A stretch of DNA of 5,993 bases from Gammaproteobacteria bacterium (GTDB lineage: Bacteria; Pseudomonadota; Gammaproteobacteria; Enterobacterales; Psychrobiaceae). The position numbers and the translations under genes were made by a program. Shown here one piece after another: positions 1-5,993 of this stretch (positions are counted from its first letter, which is position 1; each line of letters starts with the position of its first letter). The notes beneath the pieces were generated by a model. The model was given only the letters and a program-made list of their open reading frames with translations, was not told where the DNA came from and ran no database searches. The stretch lies in NCBI GenBank assembly GCA_013214885.1, contig JABSRS010000226.1:1-5993 (forward strand), read 5' to 3'.

Positions 1-153
1 CTATTGGGATTGAGAGCAACGATGTAATCGTTTATTTTAGCCAGTACGGGTGATCAGGTTATTGTCGGAATTGGTATTATAGGCCAACAAGTTAATTTGG
101 TCTGAGATAGTGCTAATCACATCGACAATGGTGATTGATTAGGTGGCGGCTAG
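1..153 (-). pseudogene. Remnant of a methyl-accepting chemotaxis protein (signalling-tip fragment)
   Basis: Read on the minus strand from about 153 downwards, one frame gives LAAT, stop, SITIVD, then VISTISDQINLLA and YNT. The run VISTISDQINLLA matches the highly conserved hairpin tip of MCP cytoplasmic domains, normally continuing NAAIEAARAGE and contacting CheA/CheW. After it the match decays: an R-T-G triplet sits roughly where R-A-G is expected, followed by a stop, then N-K-R where an E-x-G-R stretch normally lies. In-frame stops lie at 139-141, 37-39 and 1-3. No start, ligand-binding domain or membrane segment precedes it, so only a short piece survives in this window and more may lie beyond the left edge. 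It is on the same strand as the hydratase gene but beyond that gene's terminator. The motif is seen directly; that it is a dead gene is an inference from the stops and the missing N-terminal part. Confidence 0.62.
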
Positions 154-199
154 CTATTTAATTGACGACATTTAAAAAGGGCAGGGAAAATAGACAGGC

Positions 200-270
200 A
201 AAAAGATGAGGATTACTGACTTTAGTTGCTGGTAAGTTTTACCTCACTCAACTAAAACAATAATCCTCAT
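200..270 (-). terminator. Rho-independent terminator of the long AcnB-like gene
   Basis: A long interrupted hairpin lies 27 bp after the minus-strand stop codon. Its outer stem is a perfect 10-bp pairing (206-215 with 261-270, arms ATGAGGATTA/TAATCCTCAT). A middle 8-bp stem follows (221-228 with 249-256) and an inner 5-bp stem (231-235 with 239-243) closes on a 3-nt loop. In the minus direction the outer stem is followed after one base by five Ts (204-200), as in an intrinsic terminator. In the plus direction the following T tract is weaker and interrupted, so any bidirectional activity would be modest. The stem is AT-richer and longer than a standard terminator. Confidence 0.65.
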
Positions 271-296
271 GCTTTATTTAAATTGAAGAGTCTAGC

Positions 297-3110
297 TTAG
301 CTAGGATCTGCAATGTTAACAGCCTGCACTGATGCAGGTGCTGTAGTTAGCGCTTCAAGCGGTGGAGCGAAATCAGTTAGGTTGATGCCTTCAACTGCTT
401 TCTTGTACTCTTCTAGGCTTGGGAAACGCCCTAGAATGGTCGCTAGAACAACTACAGGCGTAGACGCTAGTAGTGACTCACCTTTTTTGCTCTCCGTGTC
501 TTCTACAACGCGACCTTGGAATAAACGAGTAGAGGTAGCTAGTACCGTATCGCCTCGTTCCGCTTTTTCTTGGTTACCCATACATAAGTTACAACCAGGG
601 CGTTCAAGGTACATGATGTTTTCGTACTTAGTACGGGCAGCTTCTTTAGGCTTGCTATCATCAAATTCAAAACCACAGTATTTTTGCAGTAATTCCCAAT
701 CGCCTTCCGCTTTTAATTCATCAACAATGTTATAAGTTGGCGGAGCGATAACTAGCGGCGCTTTAAAGGTCACTGTACCGTGTTGCTGCTCAATGTTTCT
801 CAACATTTGAGCAATGATCTGCATATCACCTTTGTGCACCATACATGAGCCAACAAAGCCAAGATCAACTTTTTTGGTGCCTTCATAATGTGAAATAGTT
901 CTGATCGCATCATGAGTATAACGCTTAGATACGTCTGCATTATTTACATCTGGATCGGCAATCATCGGCTCGTCAATCACATCGAGATCAACAACTAATT
1001 CTGCATAGTACTTTGCATTTTCATCAGGTCGTAATGCAATGGTTTCACCAGAAGTGATATCGGTAATGCGCTTATCTGCTATTGCAATCAAGCCTTTAAG
1101 CACTTCGCTTTTGTTCTCCATGCCCTTGTCGATCATTATTTGAATTCGAGTCTTGGCGATTTCTAATGATTCAACTAAGGTATCGTCTTGAGAAATATTG
1201 ATTGAACCCTTTGCCTTCATTTCGGCAGTCCAATCGGTAAATGTGAAGGCTTGATCGGCTAGTAAGGTACCGATATGTACTTCAATGATTCTACCTTGGA
1301 AGATATTGTCACCAAATTGCTTCAACATTTGCGCCTGAGTAGCATGTACTACATCACGGAAATCCATGTGGCTTTTCATATGACCTTTGAACGTCACTTT
1401 AACCGACTCAGGGATCGGCATAGTTGCTTCACCTGTCGCTAGTGCTAGTGCTACCGTACCTGAATCGGCACCGAATGCTACGCCCTTAGACATTCTGGTG
1501 TGAGAATCACCACCAATAATGATCGCCCATTCGTCAACAGTAATATCGTTTAAGACTTTATGAATAACATCGGTCATCGGCAAATAAACGCCCAGAGGAT
1601 CACGTGCGGTGATAAGACCAAATTTATTCATGAAGCTCATTAATTTAGGAATGTTAGCTTGTGCTTTTTTATCCCAAACTGACGCGGTATGACAACCTGA
1701 TTGGTAAGCACCATCAACAATCGGTGATATAACAGTTGCAGCCATTGACTCTAATTCTTGAGAAGTCATCAAGCCAGTGGTGTCTTGAGAGCCTACGATG
1801 TTAACGGTAACGCGAACATCTGACCCTGCGTGAAGATCTACTTTAGAGGCAACACCCACAGAATTCTTGTTGAAGATTTTTTCAACAGCAGTCAGGCCTT
1901 GGCCTTTATGGCTAATTTCTTTCGAAGCTGCGAATACTTGTACTAATGGCACGCTAAGTGTTTGAGCAGCGAAGTTTTGCAGTTTTTTACCAAATACAAT
2001 GGCGTAAGAACCACCAGCTTTCATAAACTCAACGGCTTGCGGAGTGAACGATGAAGAAATATCAACCAGCTCTTTATCGCCGTTGTATAACTTTTTGGTC
2101 TTGGTATTAATGGTTAACACAGTACCTGTTGCAACCGAGTAGGTTTGCACAAGCACAGGATCACCACTTTCGTTAAATACGGTATTGCCGTCAGCATCAA
2201 CCTTTTTAACCCAGTTTTTAAGATCTAAACCAATACCACCAGTAACACCAACCGTGGTCAAGAATATCGGTGAGATACCATTAGTACCAGCGACAACAGG
2301 GGCAAAGTTAACGAAAGGGATATATGGACTAGCTTGCTCGCCCGCCCATAACGCAACGTTGTTTACGCCTGACATACGAGATGAACCAACACCCATGGTG
2401 CCTTTTTCAGCGATTATCATCACCTTTTTGCCTGGGTGTAATTTTTTAAGTTCTTCAATTTCAGTTTGAGCTTCAGGAGAGATCAAGCACTTACCGTGTA
2501 ATTCACGATCTGAACGAGAGTGAGCTTGATTACCCGGAGATAATAAATCGGTCGAAATATCACCTTCGCCAGCGATGAAGGTAACAATATCAATCTTTTC
2601 ATCTATTTCAGGAAGTTTGGTGAAGAAGTCAGCGCGCGCATAACTTTCTAGAATATCTTTAGCGATGACATTACCAGCATTAAAGGCAGTTGCAAGACGC
2701 TCGGTATCTGCGTCATATAGAAATACTTGAGTCTTTAATACTTGTGCCGCAGAGTTTGCAATTGAGGCATCATCAGCTAGCGCTAAATCTAGAAGAACTT
2801 TAACCGAAGGGCCACCTTTCATATGAGATAATAATTCAAAAGCAAACGTTGGGGTAATTTCTGCTACAACGATTTCTGCTAGAATAATTTCTTTTAAAAA
2901 TATCGCTTTTACGCCAGCAGCACTTGTAGTGCCTGGTAACGTATTATAGATGAAAAAATTAAGTGACTCTTTGCGCTGTTCATGTGCTGTATCTTTAATT
3001 TGAGCAATAATTTCAGTTAACAATTCGGCGCCATCGATTGGCAGTGGAGCCAAGCCTAGGTCATTTTTACGACTTTCAATTTCTTTTATATACTCTAAAT
3101 ATAAGCTCAT
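297..3110 (-). CDS. Long-form aconitase B family hydratase (aconitate hydratase / probable 2-methylisocitrate dehydratase), AcnB paralogue
   Basis: Complete 937-residue [4Fe-4S] hydro-lyase of the AcnB family, expected to interconvert citrate and isocitrate via cis-aconitate in the cytoplasmic TCA cycle, and perhaps to act on 2-methylisocitrate. Domain order by resemblance to AcnB: helical N-terminal domain (about 1-165), swivel domain (about 180-400), then the catalytic core. Cluster ligands are visible as Cys756 (GSCM) and Cys840/Cys843 (PGCNLCMGN). Substrate-site counterparts are Arg199 (HSRSD), Ser243-Ser244-Arg245, Gln442-Asp443-Thr444, Ser536 (GGDSHTR), Arg862 and Arg867. The canonical SSRKS is SSRMS here. 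It is about 70 residues longer than E. coli AcnB (865), with net gains in the swivel domain, between His474 and Ser536, and about 25 residues between Cys756 and Cys840. From memory it resembles the ~925-residue AcnB of Bacteroidota more than its neighbour, which suggests lateral origin or ancient paralogy. The start is firm: an in-frame TAA directly precedes the ATG, and GAGAG lies six bases upstream. Exact substrate is uncertain. Confidence 0.93.
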   Translation of the reverse strand: MSLYLEYIKEIESRKNDLGLAPLPIDGAELLTEIIAQIKDTAHEQRKESLNFFIYNTLPGTTSAAGVKAIFLKEIILAEIVVAEITPTFAFELLSHMKGGPSVKVLLDLALADDASIANSAAQVLKTQVFLYDADTERLATAFNAGNVIAKDILESYARADFFTKLPEIDEKIDIVTFIAGEGDISTDLLSPGNQAHSRSDRELHGKCLISPEAQTEIEELKKLHPGKKVMIIAEKGTMGVGSSRMSGVNNVALWAGEQASPYIPFVNFAPVVAGTNGISPIFLTTVGVTGGIGLDLKNWVKKVDADGNTVFNESGDPVLVQTYSVATGTVLTINTKTKKLYNGDKELVDISSSFTPQAVEFMKAGGSYAIVFGKKLQNFAAQTLSVPLVQVFAASKEISHKGQGLTAVEKIFNKNSVGVASKVDLHAGSDVRVTVNIVGSQDTTGLMTSQELESMAATVISPIVDGAYQSGCHTASVWDKKAQANIPKLMSFMNKFGLITARDPLGVYLPMTDVIHKVLNDITVDEWAIIIGGDSHTRMSKGVAFGADSGTVALALATGEATMPIPESVKVTFKGHMKSHMDFRDVVHATQAQMLKQFGDNIFQGRIIEVHIGTLLADQAFTFTDWTAEMKAKGSINISQDDTLVESLEIAKTRIQIMIDKGMENKSEVLKGLIAIADKRITDITSGETIALRPDENAKYYAELVVDLDVIDEPMIADPDVNNADVSKRYTHDAIRTISHYEGTKKVDLGFVGSCMVHKGDMQIIAQMLRNIEQQHGTVTFKAPLVIAPPTYNIVDELKAEGDWELLQKYCGFEFDDSKPKEAARTKYENIMYLERPGCNLCMGNQEKAERGDTVLATSTRLFQGRVVEDTESKKGESLLASTPVVVLATILGRFPSLEEYKKAVEGINLTDFAPPLEALTTAPASVQAVNIADPS

Positions 3111-3138
3111 TTAACACTCTCTTTTGCTATAACATTGC

Positions 3139-3152
3139 TAACAATATTGTTA
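3139..3152. promoter_or_regulatory. 14-bp perfect palindrome, candidate operator of the long AcnB-like gene
   Basis: TAACAATATTGTTA is its own reverse complement. It lies 28 to 41 bp upstream of the minus-strand ATG, so it is probably in the 5' leader or overlaps the start of transcription. A homodimeric repressor there could block initiation or early elongation. I cannot assign it to a known regulator family from the sequence. A weak RNA hairpin is the alternative, but the stem would be nearly all A-U and leaves no real loop. Confidence 0.4.
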
Positions 3153-3189
3153 TGTAGGACGACTATTTTTTCCGTATTTTACCTGATTT

Positions 3190-3221
3190 CCTATCCACTG
3201 CCTATAATTTGGTTGGATAGG
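3190..3221. repeat. 8-bp inverted repeat enclosing a TATAAT hexamer
   Basis: The arms CCTATCCA (3190-3197) and TGGATAGG (3214-3221) are perfect reverse complements separated by 16 bp. The spacer contains TATAAT at 3203-3208, reading in the plus direction. A second, shorter pair lies outside it (ACCTG at 3181-3185, CAGGT at 3233-3237). This could be an operator straddling a distal acnB promoter, or a cruciform/RNA stem. The -35 position upstream of this TATAAT is poor (TTACCT at 3179-3184, 18-bp spacing), so promoter function is only a possibility. Confidence 0.35.
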
Positions 3222-3256
3222 TACTATTCACGCAGGTTATAGTCGGTAGAGAATTT

Positions 3257-3277
3257 AGTTATATTGGTTATATAACT
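3257..3277. repeat. 8-bp inverted repeat in the divergent control region
   Basis: AGTTATAT (3257-3264) and ATATAACT (3270-3277) are perfect reverse complements around the 5-bp spacer TGGTT. The overlapping decamer at 3267-3276 is itself palindromic. The symmetry and 21-bp length would suit a dimeric DNA-binding regulator placed midway between the two genes. The AT-only character of most of the arms means chance occurrence is not excluded. Confidence 0.3.
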
Positions 3278-3311
3278 GTCTACGTTTTAACGGATATACG
3301 ACTTAAAAACA

Positions 3312-3328
3312 GATTAACTATATTAATC
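3312..3328. repeat. 6-bp inverted repeat GATTAA-N5-TTAATC
   Basis: GATTAA (3312-3317) and TTAATC (3323-3328) form a 17-bp imperfectly spaced dyad about 95 bp upstream of the acnB -10 hexamer, overlapping the IHF match. It is too far upstream for a simple repressor at that promoter. It could serve an upstream activator, or simply be AT-rich chance symmetry. Confidence 0.25.
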
Positions 3329-3337
3329 AATTACTTA
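3325..3337 (+). promoter_or_regulatory. Candidate IHF binding site
   Basis: AATCAATTACTTA fits the IHF consensus WATCAANNNNTTR at every defined position. It lies between the two divergent promoters, about 85 bp upstream of the acnB -10 hexamer, where a sharp DNA bend could bring upstream-bound regulators to the promoter. In AT-rich DNA such matches arise by chance fairly often, so this is only a candidate. Confidence 0.3.
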
Positions 3338-3398
3338 CAGCAAGGTAACTCATTCGACCATCGGCTCAGTGAAATTTGAGTGGTAAATCTATATACTT

Positions 3399-3427
3399 AA
3401 TATCACTTAAAAATTCATCATTATAAT
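3399..3427 (+). promoter_or_regulatory. Probable proximal acnB promoter
   Basis: A perfect -10 hexamer TATAAT occupies 3422-3427, which would start transcription near 3434 and leave a leader of about 39 bases containing the GAGGG ribosome site. At 17-bp spacing the -35 position (3399-3404, AATATC) is poor. A promoter with a perfect -10 and weak -35 often depends on an activator. E. coli acnB is known to be CRP-activated, but I found no good CRP palindrome here. Confidence 0.5.
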
Positions 3428-3472
3428 AAAGTAGCCACTGAGCAAAGGTTGCGAACAATAGAGGGATTTGTC

Positions 3473-5993
3473 ATGTTAAAAGCATATCGTAGCCACGTCG
3501 CAGAACGTGCAGAGCAAGGTATCGTACCAAAACCACTTAACGCAGAGCAGGTTGCCGCGTTAGTTGAGCTATTAAAAACGCCACCAGCCGGTGAAGAAGA
3601 ATTTATTCTAGACTTAATCACCAACCGCGTACCACCTGGCGTTGATGATGCAGCTTATGTAAAAGCAGGTTACCTTGCCGCTATCACCAAAGGCGAAGCA
3701 AGTTCTCCTATTATCTCATCCGAGCGCGCGACACAATTGCTTGGCACCATGCAAGGCGGTTACAATATTGAGCCATTAATTGATGCGCTTGATGATGACA
3801 AACTAGCAGCCATTGCGGCTACAGCACTTTCTCATACCTTATTAATGTTTGATTCATTCCATGACGTCGAAGAAAAAGCCAAGGCTGGCAACAGCGCTGC
3901 TAAGCAAGTGATGCAATCTTGGGCTGACGGCGAATGGTTTACGCAGCGTCCTGCACTAGCAGAGAAGCTAACACTTACAGTCTTTAAGGTGACTGGCGAA
4001 ACAAATACCGATGACTTATCTCCAGCGCCAGACGCATGGTCGCGTCCAGACATTCCATTGCACGCACTAGCGATGTTAAAAATTGAACGTGATGGTATCA
4101 ATCCTGATGACGAAGGCGAATTAGGCCCCGTTAAGCAAATTGAAGCATTGCAAGAAAAAGGCTTCCCACTAACATACGTTGGTGATGTGGTTGGTACTGG
4201 CTCTTCTCGAAAGTCAGCAACTAACTCAGTGTTATGGTACATGGGTGATGACATCCCGTTTGTGCCGAATAAACGTGGTGGCGGTATTTGTATCGGTGCT
4301 AAAATTGCACCTATTTTCTTCAATACCATGGAAGATTCAGGCGCATTGCCGTTAGAATTTGATGTAAGCAACATCTATATGGGTGACGTGATTGACGTTT
4401 ACCCATACGCTGGCAAAGTAACGCTACACGGTAGCGATGACATTATCACTGAGTTCTCACTAAAAACTGATGTGATTCTTGATGAAGTTCGTGCTGGCGG
4501 CCGTATTCCACTCATTATCGGTCGTGGTTTAACATCACGCGCTCGTACTTCGCTTGGTCTTGGCGAAACAGATTTGTTCCGCAAGCCAGCTGAAATCGAA
4601 GTTAACACTAAAGGTTTCACCCTAGCACAGAAGATGGTTGGTAAAGCTTGTGGTATTGCTGGCGTTCGTCCAGATCAGTACTGTGAGCCTAAGATGACCA
4701 CTGTTGGTTCTCAAGATACTACTGGCCCGATGACTCGTGATGAGCTTAAAGATTTAGCTTGTCTTGGTTTCTCAGCTGACTTAACCATGCAGTCTTTCTG
4801 TCATACTTCGGCTTACCCTAAGCCAGTTGACGTTGAAACACATCATACATTGCCTGATTTCATGATGAACCGTGGCGGTGTTTCTCTGCGCCCTGGTGAT
4901 GGCGTAATTCACTCGTGGTTAAACCGGATGTTATTACCAGATACTGTTGGTACTGGTGGCGATTCACATACTCGTTTCCCAATTGGGATTTCATTCCCAG
5001 CGGGTTCTGGTCTGATTGCTTTTGCTGCTGCAACTGGTGTGATGCCACTTGATATGCCTGAGTCAATATTGGTTCGTTTTAAAGGCGAATTAAACCCAGG
5101 CATCACCTTACGTGACTTGGTTAACGCGATCCCTTATTACGCGATTAAACAAGGCCTATTGACCGTAGAAAAAGCCGGCAAGGTTAACGCCTTCTCGGGT
5201 AAAATCCTTGAAATTGAAGGCCTAGGTCAACTTAAAGTTGAGCAAGCGTTTGAACTGTCTGATTCTTCTGCTGAGCGTAGTGCTGCAGGTTGTAGCATCA
5301 AGCTAGACAAAGAACCGATCATTGAATATCTTGAGTCTAACATCGTTATGCTTAAGTGGATGATAAGCGAAGGTTACGGTGATGTTCGCACCATCGAGCG
5401 CCGTATTTTCGCCATGCAAGATTGGATCGCTAATCCACAATTAATGGCAGCTGATAAAGACGCGCAATATGCTGAAATTATCGAAATTGATTTAGCCGAT
5501 GTTCAAGAGCCGATCTTGGCTTGTCCAAACGACCCAGATGACGTTGAGTTATTGTCAAAGCTTGCTGGCACTAAAATCGATGAAGTATTCATTGGTTCTT
5601 GTATGACCAACATCGGTCACTTCCGCGCTGCGGGTAAATTGCTAGAAAACTTCGGCGGTACTTTACCAACACGCCTATGGGTTGCTCCACCAACTAAGAT
5701 GGACGCGGCGCAATTAACCGCTGAAGGTTATTACAGCATCTTCGGTAAGGCCGGTGCTCGTATGGAAAGCCCAGGTTGTTCATTATGTATGGGTAACCAA
5801 GCACGTGTCGCTGAGAAGTCGACTGTAGTTTCAACGTCTACTCGTAACTTCCCTAACCGTTTAGGTAATGGCGCAAACGTCTACCTCTCTTCTGCCGAGC
5901 TAGCCGCTATTGTTGCTATCTTAGGTAAATTGCCAACGGTAGCAGAGTACATGCATTACGTTAAAGAGCTCGATACCACAGCGGCTGATACTT
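3473..5993 (+). CDS. acnB: Aconitase B (bifunctional aconitate hydratase 2 / 2-methylisocitrate dehydratase), C-terminus cut by window edge
   Basis: Cytoplasmic [4Fe-4S] enzyme of the TCA cycle converting citrate to isocitrate through cis-aconitate, and in many gammaproteobacteria also hydrating 2-methyl-cis-aconitate in propionate breakdown. The frame is open for 840 codons and ends mid-gene; E. coli AcnB has 865, so about 25 residues and the stop are missing. The N-terminus ([13 protein letters not shown]) matches E. coli AcnB and fixes the start, with GAGGG seven bases upstream. The N-terminal HEAT-like domain (about 1-160), swivel domain (about 170-380) and catalytic core follow. Cluster ligands are Cys710, Cys769 and Cys772. 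Substrate contacts Arg191, Ser244-Ser245-Arg246, Gln414-Asp415-Thr416, Ser498, Arg791 and Arg796 all stand at E. coli numbering. The E. coli apo-enzyme also binds mRNA when iron is scarce; that this one does is an inference from similarity. It is divergent from the long AcnB-like gene. Confidence 0.98.
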   Translation, partial: MLKAYRSHVAERAEQGIVPKPLNAEQVAALVELLKTPPAGEEEFILDLITNRVPPGVDDAAYVKAGYLAAITKGEASSPIISSERATQLLGTMQGGYNIEPLIDALDDDKLAAIAATALSHTLLMFDSFHDVEEKAKAGNSAAKQVMQSWADGEWFTQRPALAEKLTLTVFKVTGETNTDDLSPAPDAWSRPDIPLHALAMLKIERDGINPDDEGELGPVKQIEALQEKGFPLTYVGDVVGTGSSRKSATNSVLWYMGDDIPFVPNKRGGGICIGAKIAPIFFNTMEDSGALPLEFDVSNIYMGDVIDVYPYAGKVTLHGSDDIITEFSLKTDVILDEVRAGGRIPLIIGRGLTSRARTSLGLGETDLFRKPAEIEVNTKGFTLAQKMVGKACGIAGVRPDQYCEPKMTTVGSQDTTGPMTRDELKDLACLGFSADLTMQSFCHTSAYPKPVDVETHHTLPDFMMNRGGVSLRPGDGVIHSWLNRMLLPDTVGTGGDSHTRFPIGISFPAGSGLIAFAAATGVMPLDMPESILVRFKGELNPGITLRDLVNAIPYYAIKQGLLTVEKAGKVNAFSGKILEIEGLGQLKVEQAFELSDSSAERSAAGCSIKLDKEPIIEYLESNIVMLKWMISEGYGDVRTIERRIFAMQDWIANPQLMAADKDAQYAEIIEIDLADVQEPILACPNDPDDVELLSKLAGTKIDEVFIGSCMTNIGHFRAAGKLLENFGGTLPTRLWVAPPTKMDAAQLTAEGYYSIFGKAGARMESPGCSLCMGNQARVAEKSTVVSTSTRNFPNRLGNGANVYLSSAELAAIVAILGKLPTVAEYMHYVKELDTTAADT

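Larger units (their letters stand above)
3111..3472. promoter_or_regulatory. Divergent control region between the two aconitase genes
   Basis: This 362-bp AT-rich stretch carries no open reading frame I would defend. It must hold the promoters of both genes, since they are transcribed away from each other. It contains four inverted repeats spread across its length, one perfect -10 hexamer close to acnB and one IHF consensus match, each listed separately. For the minus-strand gene I could not find a convincing promoter pair. Its ribosome site GAGAG (3117-3121) sits six bases before the ATG. The acnB ribosome site GAGGG (3461-3465) sits seven bases before its ATG. Confidence 0.7.

Noticed and set aside
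154..199. Additional upstream part of the chemotaxis remnant or a small gene
   Set aside because: The frame before the MCP-like motif has stops and no recognisable continuation, and no ribosome site with a plausible small frame is present.
313..735. A 140-codon open frame on the plus strand inside the long aconitase gene
   Set aside because: It is antisense to the conserved cluster-binding region of the hydratase, has no family resemblance and no ribosome site. It is a shadow of the real coding frame.
3254..3282. A minus-strand promoter for the long aconitase with -35 TAGACA (3277-3282) and 17-bp spacing
   Set aside because: The -35 matches 5 of 6, but the -10 position reads ACTAAA, only 3 of 6, and it coincides with the AT-rich inverted repeat. 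It is not strong enough to annotate.
3361..3420. A CRP-type site (TGTGA-N6-TCACA) upstream of acnB
   Set aside because: The only half-site-like sequences are GTGAAA and ATCAC at wrong spacing. No acceptable palindrome is present.
3832..4374. A 180-codon open frame on the minus strand inside acnB
   Set aside because: It lies opposite highly conserved AcnB coding sequence, with low-complexity Ser/Pro-rich translation and no recognisable domain. It is a shadow frame.
4860..5106. Two short overlapping minus-strand open frames inside acnB
   Set aside because: Both are antisense to the GDSHTR catalytic region of acnB and look like reading-frame shadows.
3473..5993. Frameshift or premature stop in acnB
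   Set aside because: Residue counts to Arg191, Ser244, Gln414, Ser498, Cys710, Cys769 and Arg791 all agree with E. coli numbering, so the frame is continuous. The lack of a stop is due to the window edge.

Overview
The window holds two aconitase B (AcnB) family genes arranged head to head, with a 362-bp control region between them. On the left are a terminator hairpin and a decayed scrap of a chemotaxis receptor gene. The right-hand gene is a textbook gammaproteobacterial acnB. Its residues fall at exactly the E. coli AcnB numbering at every active-site position I could count (Arg191, Ser244-Arg246, Gln414-Thr416, Ser498, Cys710, Cys769, Cys772, Arg791, Arg796). The rather AT-rich intergenic DNA and the general look suggest a marine gammaproteobacterium of the Alteromonadales (Colwellia-like) kind. 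That placement is an inference from style, not from a search.

Layout. Positions 1-153, minus strand: stop-riddled remnant of a methyl-accepting chemotaxis protein, recognisable by the signalling-tip motif VISTISDQINLLA and running off the left edge. Positions 200-270: long interrupted hairpin with a T run, the likely terminator of the next gene. Positions 297-3110, minus strand: complete 937-codon AcnB-family hydratase of a long subtype that, from memory, looks like the AcnB of Bacteroidota rather than that of Proteobacteria. Positions 3111-3472: divergent intergenic region with four inverted repeats, a perfect TATAAT box and a perfect IHF consensus match. Positions 3473-5993, plus strand: acnB, cut by the window edge after codon 840 of an expected ~865.

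How the genes relate. Both proteins keep the [4Fe-4S] cysteines and substrate-binding residues of active aconitases, so both probably catalyse citrate/isocitrate or 2-methyl-cis-aconitate/2-methylisocitrate hydration. They are too different to be a recent tandem duplication. The long one carries net extra sequence in three places and has a different N-terminal domain sequence. A shared control region between two isoenzymes of one reaction suggests differential or reciprocal use, for example by iron, oxidative stress or carbon source. The sequence does not say which signal is involved. No tRNA, rRNA, CRISPR array, insertion sequence or other intact gene was seen.
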